A stretch of 64,000 nt of DNA, taken from JBMYYR01 sp965243605 (GTDB lineage Bacteria > Bacteroidota > Bacteroidia > Flavobacteriales > CAJXXR01). Location: positions 28,445 to 92,444 of the forward strand of contig CBDEVQ010000119.1 in assembly GCA_965243605.1 (NCBI GenBank), given 5' to 3'. Below, in pieces: positions 16,742 through 26,628 of the stretch; positions within the stretch are counted from its first letter, which is position 1; each line of letters starts with the position of its first letter. Made by a program: the position numbers and the translations under genes. Below the pieces are notes generated by a model. It saw only the letters and a list, made by a program, of their open reading frames with translations. It was not told where the DNA came from and did no database searches.

Positions 16742-17818
16742 ATGTCGAACACATTTGGAACATTATTTAGAATAACATCTTACGGAGAATCTCATGGTGC
16801 TCAGGTTGGAGGAATAATAGATGGTTGTCCGTCTAATATTGAATTATCAATAGAAGATATTCAAAAAGAATTAGATCGTAGAAAACCAGGGCAATCTAAT
16901 TTGGTAACCCAAAGAAAGGAATCTGATCTGGTGACATTTCATTCTGGGTTTTTTGAAGGGAAAACAACAGGTACACCCATTCACTTTTCTATTGAAAATA
17001 ATAACCATAAATCGAAAGATTACGGAAATATTAAAGATATCTATAGACCATCCCATGCCGATTATACCTATGATAAAAAATATGGAATAAGAGATTTCAG
17101 AGGAGGAGGAAGATCGTCTGCAAGAGAAACGGCATCTAGAGTAGTTGCAGGTGCCATTGCAAAACAAATTCTAGCTTCTAAAGGAATACATATTCAATCT
17201 TGTGTAAAGGCTGTATATAAAAATTCGTTACAAGAAGGTGAACCTATAGAATGGGATAAAGTAGAATCGTTTAAAACAAGAGCAGCAAACACACGTTTAG
17301 ATCAATTGTTTGAATCGGATATATTAAAGGCAAAAAAAGAAGGCGATTCTTTAGGTGGGCATGTATATTGCGAAATATTAGGTTTACCTGCTGGATTAGG
17401 TGAGCCAGTGTTTGATAAACTACATGCTCGACTTGGAAGTGCAATTCTTGGAATTAATGCCTGTAAAGGATTCGAAGTAGGTTCTGGTTTTAACGGAATA
17501 CAATTAAAAGGATCAGAACACAACGATCCATTTATGATTGATGAAGATAATATAGTAACCACTAAAACTAATTTTTCTGGAGGAGTACAAGGTGGTATAT
17601 CTAATGGAGAAACATTGTTTTTTTCAGCTGTATTTAAGCCAACGGCCACTATTATCCAAAAGCAAGAGTCTATAACAACAGACAGTAAAAAAGTAGTTTA
17701 TATTGCCAATGGTAGACATGACCCTTGTATTTTACCAAGAGCCGTACCAATTGTTGAAGCTATGGCTGCATTAACAATTTTAGATTTTTACTTACTTAAT
17801 CAGTCAAGAACAATCTAA
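16742..17818 (+). CDS. aroC: Chorismate synthase
   Basis: A 358-residue protein that matches the family over its length. Visible signatures are GESHGAQVGGIIDGCP near the N-terminus, DYTYDKKYGIRDFRGGGRSSARET (about 105-128) and GRHDPCILPRAVP near residue 325. It converts 5-enolpyruvylshikimate 3-phosphate to chorismate with reduced FMN, the last common step to aromatic amino acids and menaquinone. It is 6 bases from the lipoprotein gene upstream and probably shares its transcript. Confidence 0.95.
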   Translation: MSNTFGTLFRITSYGESHGAQVGGIIDGCPSNIELSIEDIQKELDRRKPGQSNLVTQRKESDLVTFHSGFFEGKTTGTPIHFSIENNNHKSKDYGNIKDIYRPSHADYTYDKKYGIRDFRGGGRSSARETASRVVAGAIAKQILASKGIHIQSCVKAVYKNSLQEGEPIEWDKVESFKTRAANTRLDQLFESDILKAKKEGDSLGGHVYCEILGLPAGLGEPVFDKLHARLGSAILGINACKGFEVGSGFNGIQLKGSEHNDPFMIDEDNIVTTKTNFSGGVQGGISNGETLFFSAVFKPTATIIQKQESITTDSKKVVYIANGRHDPCILPRAVPIVEAMAALTILDFYLLNQSRTI

Positions 17819-17859
17819 TACCTACCAATAGAAAATAGATTTATTATACAGAATAACTT

Positions 17860-19185
17860 ATGACAAAGAAAAAGCTTGCTTTACACTGGAAAATTTTAAT
17901 AGGAATGGCTATTGGAATTATCTTCGGATTTATTATGACTACAGTTTCAGGAGGGCAAGAATTCGTAGCCCAATGGATTAAACCATTTGGGACCATATTT
18001 GTAAACTTATTAAAACTTATTGCAGTACCTCTAATTATTGCTAGTTTAGTTAAAGGAATATCAGATTTACAAGATATATCCAAGTTTAAAGCCATTGGAG
18101 GAAGAACGATGTTAACCTACATTGGAACAACTATAGTAGCAATAACAATAGGGTTAGTCTTGGTAAATGTAATTAAACCAGGAGAAGGTATATCTGAGGA
18201 AACCGTAACACGATTAACACAAACGTATGCGTCTGATAATGGTGTACAGAAAAAATTGGCCGAAGCAACAAAGCAACAAAGTGCTGGTCCGTTACAAGCC
18301 TTGGTAGACTTAGTCCCATCTAATGCATTTAAAGCAATGACAGACAATGGGAAAATGCTACAGGTTATATTTTTTACAATATTTTTAGGAATAAGTATGC
18401 TGTTGGTAAAGCCTGAACAATCTAAACCTTTAAAAGCCTTCTTTGATTCATTAAATGAAGTTGTTCTTAAAATGGTTGATTTAATTATGCTAGGAGCTCC
18501 ATATGCCGTATTTGCTTTATTAGCCAACGTTGTGGTTTCAGCTGGAGACCCTGATATTCTTTCCAAATTATTACAATACGCTGGAGTCGTTGTTTTAGGT
18601 TTACTAATTATGATTGGATTTTATTGTTTGTTGGTAAGTATATACACAAAGAAATCACCAATATGGTTCTTAAAACAAATTAGCCCGGCTCAGTTATTAG
18701 CTTTCTCTACGAGTTCTAGTGCGGCTACACTTCCTGTAACAATGGAAAGAGTAGAAGAGCATATTGGGGTAGATAAAGAAGTCTCAAGTTTTGTTTTACC
18801 AGTAGGGGCAACCATTAATATGGATGGTACCAGTTTATATCAAGGTGTTGCTGCTGTATTTATTGCTCAAGCTTTAGGACACGAATTAGATTTTGCAGCT
18901 CAGTTAACCATTGTTTTAACTGCATTATTAGCGTCAATTGGTTCAGCGGCTGTTCCAGGTGCTGGAATGGTTATGTTAGTGATTGTTTTAGAGGCTGTTG
19001 GATTCCCTTCGGATAAGTTAGCCGTTGGGTTAGCATTAATTTTTGCGGTAGACCGTCCTTTAGACATGCTAAGGACCACAGTAAACGTTACTGGAGACGC
19101 TACAGTTTCTATGTTGATAGCAAAATCTGTTGGTAAACTAAATGATCCTATTGAAAAGAATTGGGACGACCATTATAAAGGATAA
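17860..19185 (+). CDS. Dicarboxylate/amino acid:cation symporter (DAACS family)
   Basis: A 441-residue inner-membrane transporter with about eight membrane segments and two re-entrant loops. The serine-rich loop FSTSSSAATLPVTM (about 284-297), the NMDGTSLY motif (about 320-327) and the late motif of TM8 (RTTVNVTGDA) identify the glutamate/aspartate/C4-dicarboxylate symporter family. These use proton or sodium gradients. Whether it prefers glutamate or dicarboxylates cannot be read. It is 41 bases after aroC. Confidence 0.92.
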   Translation: MTKKKLALHWKILIGMAIGIIFGFIMTTVSGGQEFVAQWIKPFGTIFVNLLKLIAVPLIIASLVKGISDLQDISKFKAIGGRTMLTYIGTTIVAITIGLVLVNVIKPGEGISEETVTRLTQTYASDNGVQKKLAEATKQQSAGPLQALVDLVPSNAFKAMTDNGKMLQVIFFTIFLGISMLLVKPEQSKPLKAFFDSLNEVVLKMVDLIMLGAPYAVFALLANVVVSAGDPDILSKLLQYAGVVVLGLLIMIGFYCLLVSIYTKKSPIWFLKQISPAQLLAFSTSSSAATLPVTMERVEEHIGVDKEVSSFVLPVGATINMDGTSLYQGVAAVFIAQALGHELDFAAQLTIVLTALLASIGSAAVPGAGMVMLVIVLEAVGFPSDKLAVGLALIFAVDRPLDMLRTTVNVTGDATVSMLIAKSVGKLNDPIEKNWDDHYKG

Positions 19186-19362
19186 GATCCTTAATTTTTG
19201 TATATCTCTTTAAATTTATGTAAATTACATAGCTCAAAAAGTGTGATTTGCTGAGGTTTTGGTTGGACTAAAAAAGTTGATTTTCATAAATATTATTAGG
19301 TAATGTTTAGTGAAAACTATATTTTTGAGCCGTATATCATTTAACATTCTAAAAAAGAAGTT

Positions 19363-20601
19363 ATGAAACAAAGTATATTACTTATAAGTTTATTTATTTC
19401 AGCTATTACCTACGGACAAGTAGAACGTCTTGATACAGATGAGAATAGCAATGGGAAACGAAAGTTTTTCGATGACATATCTGTTGGTATTAGTCTAAAT
19501 CATAGTTTATTAAGAGGAGATGCTACCGGGCTTTCTGATCAATTTTTAAATGATGATATTGATAGCTTTACAGGTGGTGATAAAATTGATATGGGTTTTG
19601 GAATTCGTATTTCGAAACACTTGAACCGCTTATTCGATTTAGGAATTGAATTTAACATGAGTAACATGACTGGTGTTAAAAAACATGATTCAAATAAGAA
19701 TTTCAATACACGAGAAACAGATATTGACTATACAAACTTTAATTTAACATCTAGATTTTACTTTTCGAAATTAATTGCAAGAAAAATAAGACGTCCTATA
19801 TTACAAACGTATTTAGATTTTGCTGGAGGTGTATTAATGTCTAAAGCAACCTCTATTATTGTACATGATGGAATTGATGGATTATCTGAAGAACCAATTT
19901 CTACTGACGAAACATCATTGTTACTTGGTTTTGGTGGAGGTGTTGAAGTAAGAATTGCGAGAGGATTGTCCGCAGATTTGGGAACAAAACTTTTATATTC
20001 TTCTTCAGATGATGTTGATGCGATTAATGATGACATTGAACAGAATAAATATAAAGATGCATTTTTGTTAACGCATTTAGGTCTTAATTTAGATCTATCT
20101 AAACGTTTAGATGATTCTGTAACTAAAAAATGGCATTTACGTTTAAAAGAGAAAGTAGAAACAATTGAAGAAGAAGAATTAGTTGAATCTGCAGTTAAAC
20201 TTACAGATACAATTTATGTTCACACAGTAGATACAGTGGTTGTTACTAAGGTAGATACCGTTATTAAAGAAGTTGATACACGTATTGTATTATCACCAGT
20301 ATATTTCGATTCTGAAAGTGCTATTGTTAAAGAAGATCAGTTATCTGCAATTGAGAAAGCTGCTGAATACTTAATTAATAATCCTAATACATATCTTTCT
20401 TTAAACGGATTTACGGATGAAAGAGGTCCTGAAGAATATAACATGGGATTATCTGAAAGAAGAGTTTCTGCCGTAAGAAAGATCCTTGTTAATATCTACA
20501 AGATTAAAGCATCTAGAGTTAAGTCTAGCCATCATGGTGAAAACAACTTGAAACTAGATCAAGATGAATTAAACAGAAGAGTTGATTTAGATGTAAAATA
20601 A
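19363..20601 (+). CDS. OmpA-family outer membrane protein
   Basis: A 412-residue protein with a signal peptide (cleavage near Ile-Thr-Tyr-Gly-Gln, residue 19), an N-terminal beta-barrel-like region (about 25-245), a repeat-like linker of Thr-Val-Asp-Thr units (about 285-310) and a C-terminal OmpA peptidoglycan-binding domain. The OmpA motif shows VYFDSESAIV and LNGFTDERGPEEYNMGLSERR. It probably anchors the outer membrane to peptidoglycan. It is followed by a strong terminator and stands alone. Confidence 0.88.
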   Translation: MKQSILLISLFISAITYGQVERLDTDENSNGKRKFFDDISVGISLNHSLLRGDATGLSDQFLNDDIDSFTGGDKIDMGFGIRISKHLNRLFDLGIEFNMSNMTGVKKHDSNKNFNTRETDIDYTNFNLTSRFYFSKLIARKIRRPILQTYLDFAGGVLMSKATSIIVHDGIDGLSEEPISTDETSLLLGFGGGVEVRIARGLSADLGTKLLYSSSDDVDAINDDIEQNKYKDAFLLTHLGLNLDLSKRLDDSVTKKWHLRLKEKVETIEEEELVESAVKLTDTIYVHTVDTVVVTKVDTVIKEVDTRIVLSPVYFDSESAIVKEDQLSAIEKAAEYLINNPNTYLSLNGFTDERGPEEYNMGLSERRVSAVRKILVNIYKIKASRVKSSHHGENNLKLDQDELNRRVDLDVK

Positions 20602-20629
20602 TCATCAATCAATGAATTCAATAATAGAT

Positions 20630-20660
20630 AAGCCTTACTAATTTTAGTAAGGCTTTTTTT
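20630..20660 (+). terminator. Intrinsic terminator after the OmpA-like gene
   Basis: Arms AAGCCTTACTAA (20630-20641) and TTAGTAAGGCTT (20644-20655) pair perfectly over a TT loop, then a T-run. Confidence 0.88.
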
Positions 20661-20730
20661 ATGGAAATAAATAATCTTCTATCTTGAAAAGAATGAGTAA
20701 ATTGTACCCCCTTATTTTACAATTAGACAG

Positions 20731-22032
20731 ATGAGAGCAGTAGATATAATTGCAAAAAAACGTGACCGTATTGAGTTAAACCACTCAGAGATATCATTTT
20801 TTTTAGAACAATACCAGAATAAACATATACCAGACTATCAAATGGCTGCCCTTTTGATGGCTATTTATACCAATGGAATGACCGATCAAGAGTTATACTA
20901 TTTTACAAAATCGATGATTCAGTCTGGACGAGAAATATATTTTGACGATATCAACAATTTTGTTGTTGATAAACACTCATCTGGAGGCGTAGGTGATAAG
21001 ATAACACTTGCTTTGGCACCATTATTAGCAAGTTTAGGTATATCAACAGCAAAGCTCTCAGGAAGAGGCCTAGGGCATACTGGAGGAACAATTGATAAGT
21101 TTGAATCGTTGGAAGGGTTTAGATTCTCTTTAACGGATGAAGAATTGAAAGAGAAGATGAAATCTAATTATTTCGGTATTATGGGGGCATCTCCAGATAT
21201 TGTTCCTTTAGATAAACGCATTTATAATCTAAGGGATGTTACTGCAACAGTAGGTGCTATTCCATTAATGGTGTCCTCAATTTTATCTAAAAAGTTAGCT
21301 CTGCATACAGATTTAATTCTCTTGGATTTAAAAGTGGGTTCTGGAGCTTTTATTTCAACGATTGAAGAAGGAAGGATTTTAGCAGAGAAAATGAAAGTAA
21401 TCGCTAAAATGTTTGATCGCAAGTTAGTTTGTATGCTTACAAATATGGACCAACCTCTTGGTTACACAATCGGGAATCTCAATGAGCTTTTAGAAGCAAG
21501 TGCTACTTTACGAGGGGAGGTAAATAATGATTTTAGTGAATTATTAATTCGTATCGTTATTCAAATACTCATGTCTAAAGACGAAAGTTTAACAGCTGAT
21601 AAAGCAAGATCTTTAGTGGATAAACAGTTAAAAGAACAATCTGCAATGAGCTTCTTTAAAACGTTTATTAAACAAAGTAACGGAAATCCACAAATGTTGG
21701 ATAAATCATATCAAACTCTTTTCTCACGTCATAGTCGTCATATTAATGCATTAGAATCAGGTTATATATCGGCAATTGATGCACACACTTTAGGTGATGT
21801 AGCGATGAAAATTGGAGCCGGTAGAGAAACAAAAGAGAACCAGATAGATCATCATGTAGGTCTTATTGTTTTTAAAAAAATAGGAGATTACGTAGAAAAA
21901 GGAGACGTATTATTAAGGATGGATTACAATACTATTTTTAATGAATCGTTAATTAACGATTGCTTATCGAGTTATACGTTTTCTAAATTACCAATTAATA
22001 AACCCGAAGTGGTTTATGAAATCATAAAATAA
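20731..22032 (+). CDS. deoA: Pyrimidine-nucleoside (thymidine) phosphorylase
   Basis: A 433-residue protein with the glycosyltransferase family 3 architecture. Signatures include VDKHSSGGVGDK (about 83-94), the family pattern SGRGLGHTGGTIDKFES (about 110-126) and ITLALAPLLAS. It cleaves thymidine or uridine with phosphate to the base and (deoxy)ribose 1-phosphate. It is the first gene of a four-gene deo operon, with the next start 2 bases after its stop. Confidence 0.93.
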   Translation: MRAVDIIAKKRDRIELNHSEISFFLEQYQNKHIPDYQMAALLMAIYTNGMTDQELYYFTKSMIQSGREIYFDDINNFVVDKHSSGGVGDKITLALAPLLASLGISTAKLSGRGLGHTGGTIDKFESLEGFRFSLTDEELKEKMKSNYFGIMGASPDIVPLDKRIYNLRDVTATVGAIPLMVSSILSKKLALHTDLILLDLKVGSGAFISTIEEGRILAEKMKVIAKMFDRKLVCMLTNMDQPLGYTIGNLNELLEASATLRGEVNNDFSELLIRIVIQILMSKDESLTADKARSLVDKQLKEQSAMSFFKTFIKQSNGNPQMLDKSYQTLFSRHSRHINALESGYISAIDAHTLGDVAMKIGAGRETKENQIDHHVGLIVFKKIGDYVEKGDVLLRMDYNTIFNESLINDCLSSYTFSKLPINKPEVVYEIIK

Positions 22033-22033
22033 A

Positions 22034-22696
22034 ATGAACATAAATTCATATATAGATCATACCCTATTAATGCCAACGGCAACTACTAGTGATATTAAGC
22101 AAATTTGCAATGAAGCCATACAGTATAAGTTTTATGCAGTTTGTATACATCCATATTGGGTGAATTTTGTTAATTCAGAATTAAAAAACACCAATGTGAA
22201 AATAGCTGCTGTTATTGGCTTTCCATTAGGCGTTTCAACAACGGCTAATAAAGTTGCTGAAGCAAAAGAAGCCGTAAAGAATGGTGCAGATGAAATAGAT
22301 ATGGTGATAAACCATGTTCAATTAGCTGAAAAACAATACGATGTTTTGGCTGCGGAAATTAAGCAAATTAAACAGTCTATTGGAAATGCAGTATTAAAGG
22401 TAATTATTGAAACATGTTATTTAACGAATGCTCAAATAATTAAAGCATCAGAACTGTGTGTTCAAGCTGGTGCCAATTTTGTTAAAACATCAACAGGTTT
22501 TGGTACAGGTGGTGCAACGATAGAGCATATAAAACTGATGAAAGAAGCTGTTAATGGTCAAGCACAATTAAAGGCATCAGGAGGAGTTAGAGATTATGAT
22601 ACCGCTAAATTATATATAGATCTTGGTGTATCTAGATTAGGAACATCTTCAGGTGTTGCTATTATGAAAGGTGAAAAATCAGACAGTGAATATTAA
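22034..22696 (+). CDS. deoC: Deoxyribose-phosphate aldolase
   Basis: A 220-residue TIM-barrel class I aldolase. The Schiff-base Lys is in VKTSTGFGTGGAT (about residue 150) and the second conserved Lys is in LKASGGVRD (about 181). It splits deoxyribose 5-phosphate into acetaldehyde and glyceraldehyde 3-phosphate. It sits between deoA and deoB with 1-2 base spacing, so translation is coupled through the operon. Confidence 0.95.
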   Translation: MNINSYIDHTLLMPTATTSDIKQICNEAIQYKFYAVCIHPYWVNFVNSELKNTNVKIAAVIGFPLGVSTTANKVAEAKEAVKNGADEIDMVINHVQLAEKQYDVLAAEIKQIKQSIGNAVLKVIIETCYLTNAQIIKASELCVQAGANFVKTSTGFGTGGATIEHIKLMKEAVNGQAQLKASGGVRDYDTAKLYIDLGVSRLGTSSGVAIMKGEKSDSEY

Positions 22697-23872
22697 ATGG
22701 AAATAGATAGAGTTGTTTTAATCGTATTGGATAGTGTAGGGATAGGCGCCTTGCCAGATGCAAATAAATTTGGAGATGTTGGTTCGAATACCTTAGGGAA
22801 TATAGCACAACGCGTTGTATTAGAATTACCGAATTTACAAGCTATGGGATTAGGGAATATTGCTCCACTTAAAGGAATACCACCTCAAGAAAACCCTACT
22901 GCTTTTTTTGGGAAGGCAGAAGAATTCGCTGTTGGAAAAGATACAAGTACAGGCCATTGGGAAATAGCTTGCTCTTTAAATGAGAATCCATTTCCTTCTT
23001 ACCCAAAAGGTTTTCCTAAAGTGTTTATTGATCAATTAAAGACAATAACAGGATATGATATCTTATGTAATAAACCATATTCAGGAACACAAGTTATTCA
23101 AGATTACGGACAAGAATCTATAGAGGAAAACAAATTAATTGTGTACACATCAGCTGATCCTGTACTTCAAATAGCAGCTCATGAGTCTATAATACCACCT
23201 ACTAAACTTTATGAAATTTGTAAAGTTGCATTGGAGTTAACTAAAACATTATGTCCTGTAGCTAGAGTTATCGCTAGACCTTTCTTAGAAGACTCCTCAA
23301 ATGGCTACGAAAGAACAAGCAATAGAAAAGATTTTTCGGTATATCCACCTTCAGAAACGCTTTTAGATGTATTGCAGAAAAATCAAATTCCAGTGGTTGC
23401 TGTTGGAAAGACATCAGATATTTTTGCAGGTCAAGGTATATCAAAATCTTTAGGAGCAAATATTGATAATGCAAATGGCGTTGAAAAAACAATATCTGCC
23501 ATGAAAACGTATTCTCATGGATTGATATTTACAAACTTAGTCGATTTTGATTCCAAATATGGACACCGTAGAGATGTAAAAGGATATGCAAAGGCTCTAG
23601 AAGAATTTGACCATCATTTACTTAATATTTTAGAAGGATTGACTCCAAATGATATGTTAATATTAACGGCAGACCATGGTTGCGATCCTACTTTTAAGGG
23701 AACTGATCATACCCGAGAGTATATTCCAATATTAATGTATAATAAATCAAACATTAACGGTAAATCTATTGGTACAAGATCAACTTTTTCGGATATTGGA
23801 GCAACAATAGAAGATGTATTACTTAGTACAAGAACCTGTATAGGTACATCGTTTTATAAATATATTAAATAA
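22697..23872 (+). CDS. deoB: Phosphopentomutase
   Basis: A 391-residue alkaline-phosphatase-superfamily mutase. The first metal Asp is in VLDSVGIGALPDA, the phosphorylated Thr region is in KDTSTGHWE (about 83-91), and the late metal motifs are TADHGCDPTFKGTDHTREYIP. It interconverts deoxyribose or ribose 1-phosphate and 5-phosphate, linking DeoA/DeoD to DeoC. The start codon follows the deoC stop directly. Confidence 0.95.
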   Translation: MEIDRVVLIVLDSVGIGALPDANKFGDVGSNTLGNIAQRVVLELPNLQAMGLGNIAPLKGIPPQENPTAFFGKAEEFAVGKDTSTGHWEIACSLNENPFPSYPKGFPKVFIDQLKTITGYDILCNKPYSGTQVIQDYGQESIEENKLIVYTSADPVLQIAAHESIIPPTKLYEICKVALELTKTLCPVARVIARPFLEDSSNGYERTSNRKDFSVYPPSETLLDVLQKNQIPVVAVGKTSDIFAGQGISKSLGANIDNANGVEKTISAMKTYSHGLIFTNLVDFDSKYGHRRDVKGYAKALEEFDHHLLNILEGLTPNDMLILTADHGCDPTFKGTDHTREYIPILMYNKSNINGKSIGTRSTFSDIGATIEDVLLSTRTCIGTSFYKYIK

Positions 23873-23886
23873 TACCAATACACATT

Positions 23887-24594
23887 ATGAGTTTACATAT
23901 TGCAGCTAAACAAGGAGAAATTTCAGATAAAATTTTATTACCTGGAGATCCACTAAGAGCCAAATGGATTGCAGATCATTTTTTAGAAGATGTAATTTGT
24001 TATAATGAACAAAGAGGGATGTTAGGGTATACAGGAATGTATAAAGGACATCGAGTGTCGGTTCAAGGTACAGGGATGGGGTTGCCTTCATTCCAAATAT
24101 ATGCACATGAACTTATTAACGATTATCATGTAAAACGACTTATTCGTGTAGGTTCGGCAGGCGCATATCAAAGCCATGTAAAGATTAATGATATTGTATT
24201 GCCAATGGCAGCGTCAACCGATTCATCTATTAACCGTAGACGATTTGGAGCGGCAGATTATGCACCTACAGTTACTTTTTCTTTGTTTAATAAAGCCGTT
24301 AAATTATTAGAGAAAGACCAACAGCATTTTCATGCAGGAAATATATTATCTACAGATATTTTCTATGATCAGAACCCTGAATTTTATAAAAAATGGGCAG
24401 CGTATAATGTATTGGGTGTAGAAATGGAAACAGCAGCACTGTATACATTCGGAAATAGGTTTAATGTTGAAGTATTATCAATCCTAACTATTTCAGATTC
24501 TCTTATTACAGGTGAATCTATGTCTGCTAAAGCGAGGGAATGTTCTTTAGATACAATGGTTATACTAGCTTTAAATACCTTGATTAAAGATTAG
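23887..24594 (+). CDS. deoD: Purine-nucleoside phosphorylase (DeoD type)
   Basis: A 235-residue hexameric-type PNP. Typical blocks are LPGDPLRAKWIAD (about 18-30), RVGSAGAYQ (about 87-95), EMETAALY (about 181-188) and the catalytic Asp in TISDSLITGE (about 203-212). It phosphorolyses purine (deoxy)nucleosides. It closes the operon deoA-deoC-deoB-deoD; no repressor or nucleoside permease gene is adjacent. Confidence 0.94.
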   Translation: MSLHIAAKQGEISDKILLPGDPLRAKWIADHFLEDVICYNEQRGMLGYTGMYKGHRVSVQGTGMGLPSFQIYAHELINDYHVKRLIRVGSAGAYQSHVKINDIVLPMAASTDSSINRRRFGAADYAPTVTFSLFNKAVKLLEKDQQHFHAGNILSTDIFYDQNPEFYKKWAAYNVLGVEMETAALYTFGNRFNVEVLSILTISDSLITGESMSAKARECSLDTMVILALNTLIKD

Positions 24595-24706
24595 TTGCGA
24601 TCTAAAGACATCATTGAATAATATTCTATAGTAATATTGAAGTATGAAGCAATGTAAATATAGTATACGATTAATATATGATTGAACTCTATTAATTTTG
24701 AAATTA

Positions 24707-25276
24707 TTAGCTTGTTATGGTATACGTTAAAACAATTATTGTATTAAAGTCTGTATGTAATTCATCATAATATGTATTGTCGTATTCTAGTTTAAAATGC
24801 AAATTATGACCTCTATTAGATCCGTTACCTGTATAACACGATCCTATATTAGAAATTAATTCTACTGGACCCGCATCTGGAACTAAATCCGTATATCCAA
24901 ATACTGGTGTTCCCATTTCACCTTTACCTTGTCCTTCATCCGTATCAACTTTTAATTTTAATGTCATACCAACTGGAAAATTGGTTGCAGAAGTAGAAAC
25001 ATTAATTCGTTTATGTTCAAACTCAGTTGCTTTAATAACGGTATAATTAAGCCATAATTCATTGTTTGTTAATGTAAAATTTGTCCCATTGGCAATCGAT
25101 GAGATTTCTACAGGACTAAATGTAATATCATTACCATTTACACTTGCTATATCAATAATATTGGTTTTGGGTACTGTGAAATTAACATTAACATCGTGTT
25201 CAGATTCCGGAGAATCTTGTGCCATTAGTAAAACAGTAGGTATTATGCTTAAAATAATAGTTGTTAATAATTTCAT
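24707..25276 (-). CDS. Secreted protein, paralogue of the product of 33129-33692
   Basis: A 189-residue protein with a signal peptide (cleavage near Leu-Leu-Met-Ala-Gln, residue 19) and a beta-rich body. Shared with its paralogue in this window are LWLNY near residue 75, GMTLKLKV near 105, YTGNG-N-GH near 150, and the closing ITYTI-like strand. It lacks a T9SS sorting domain and a lipobox. The pattern suggests a single immunoglobulin-like or fimbrial-subunit-like domain, which is only a guess. It stands alone and leftward, with AT-rich DNA on both sides. Confidence 0.65.
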   Translation of the reverse strand: MKLLTTIILSIIPTVLLMAQDSPESEHDVNVNFTVPKTNIIDIASVNGNDITFSPVEISSIANGTNFTLTNNELWLNYTVIKATEFEHKRINVSTSATNFPVGMTLKLKVDTDEGQGKGEMGTPVFGYTDLVPDAGPVELISNIGSCYTGNGSNRGHNLHFKLEYDNTYYDELHTDFNTIIVLTYTITS

Positions 25277-25567
25277 AGTAAATGTATTTATAATAGATTA
25301 ATTATTTACTTCAATTTACTAAATAGAATTTATATAACTGTAGATAATTATAAAAACACGTTGTTATTTATTTTAAATCAGTGATTTACAGTTGTTTTTT
25401 ATTGATGTTTATTTTATTTTAATTATGTATTTTGTTGTGTTTGTAGTCATTTTGATGTTATTTATTGTTGCATTTAATATTTAGGATAACATGTAATGAT
25501 ATGGTTTTAAGTTTTAATTGTTATAGAATAAAGAAATGGGATTAACGTTTATGTATAAATTAAGTAA
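25277..25567. other. AT-rich intergenic region
   Basis: About 290 bases of very AT-rich sequence separate the starts of two divergently oriented genes. I see no RNA gene, clear terminator or small coding frame in it. It presumably holds the promoters of both genes, but no complete TTTG/TAnnTTTG pair stands out. Confidence 0.4.
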
Positions 25568-25966
25568 ATGAAAATTAAAGATGTAATACCTAAATGTATT
25601 CATGTATTATATATAGTTGTAAGCATTATACCATTAGTTTGGTTGTTGTTATTTCTTGGACTTCATTTGTATTTAAAATATTCATTAAATATAGCCCCTT
25701 CTTATAATAGTCCACAGTTAAAAGACTCTCAATGGATATTGCATTATTATACAATAGGCATATTCGTTTTAGGAATAGTTACCTTATGGTGTGTTATTTA
25801 TGTATTTCCAGTGCTTTTTTTCATTAATCTATGGCTTAAATATATAGGATCTATGAAAATGATGCGTTTATTTATTTATCTCGGATTGTTTAATATATTC
25901 ATGATATACTATGTATTTGAAATCAATCAACAATTAAGTTCAACAATGAGTTGGATGTTGGATTAG
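25568..25966 (+). CDS. Small integral membrane protein, hypothetical
   Basis: A 132-residue protein with three hydrophobic segments (about 12-33, 56-86 and 98-118). No family is recognised. It is not in an obvious operon: its stop is 114 bases before the SRPBCC gene, which has its own upstream region. Confidence 0.55.
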   Translation: MKIKDVIPKCIHVLYIVVSIIPLVWLLLFLGLHLYLKYSLNIAPSYNSPQLKDSQWILHYYTIGIFVLGIVTLWCVIYVFPVLFFINLWLKYIGSMKMMRLFIYLGLFNIFMIYYVFEINQQLSSTMSWMLD

Positions 25967-26080
25967 TCTATTGTTTTTGTAGGTAGATAACAAATATATT
26001 TTAGGTATTTGAAAACCCCTGACATTCCCTTGTCATCTTCTACTTCTATTTTTGTATCTAAATAAACAATACACCATACT

Positions 26081-26566
26081 ATGAAAACATCAGAAATCAA
26101 AGAAATAGTAAATGCCCCTTTAGATAAAACTTGGAACGTATTATTTACTCAATATGGCGATATTCATGTTCATAATCCGAATATGATTGCTTCAGAGTAT
26201 ATGAATAATGCGACAGAAGGAGAAGTAAACTGTGTTCGCTCTTGTAAATTTGATGACAAATTGTACTTAGAAGAGAAAATAACTGAAGTACATGATAAAA
26301 GTATGATCAAACTAGAAATGACTAAGTCGAACTTACCATTTATTAAAGAAATTCAAGCTGAATATGAAGTGGTTCGTTTAGATGGAAATAAAACAGAAGT
26401 TAAGATGACTTCTCATATTTCAACATCACCCGGGTTCATGGTACATTTAATGAGTGGACCAATGAAAAAAGCGTTATCTAAGCACTTATTTGGGATGAAG
26501 TACTATATTGAAACGGGGAAAACAGTGAGTAAAGAAAAGTATATAATAGCTATAATTAATAAATAA
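26081..26566 (+). CDS. SRPBCC-superfamily protein (START/PYR-like)
   Basis: A 161-residue soluble protein with the helix-grip pattern: an opening strand (Ser-Glu-Ile-Lys-Glu-Ile-Val-Asn-Ala-Pro) followed by helices containing TWNVLFTQYGDIHVHNP, then a run of beta strands and a long C-terminal helix. Members bind hydrophobic ligands; no ligand or enzymatic residue can be read. It is monocistronic. Confidence 0.72.
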   Translation: MKTSEIKEIVNAPLDKTWNVLFTQYGDIHVHNPNMIASEYMNNATEGEVNCVRSCKFDDKLYLEEKITEVHDKSMIKLEMTKSNLPFIKEIQAEYEVVRLDGNKTEVKMTSHISTSPGFMVHLMSGPMKKALSKHLFGMKYYIETGKTVSKEKYIIAIINK

Positions 26567-26628
26567 GTTTAAACCATATAAAAACTTAATAGCTTTAATA
26601 TGTAACCGAATATCGATTATTAAGATCA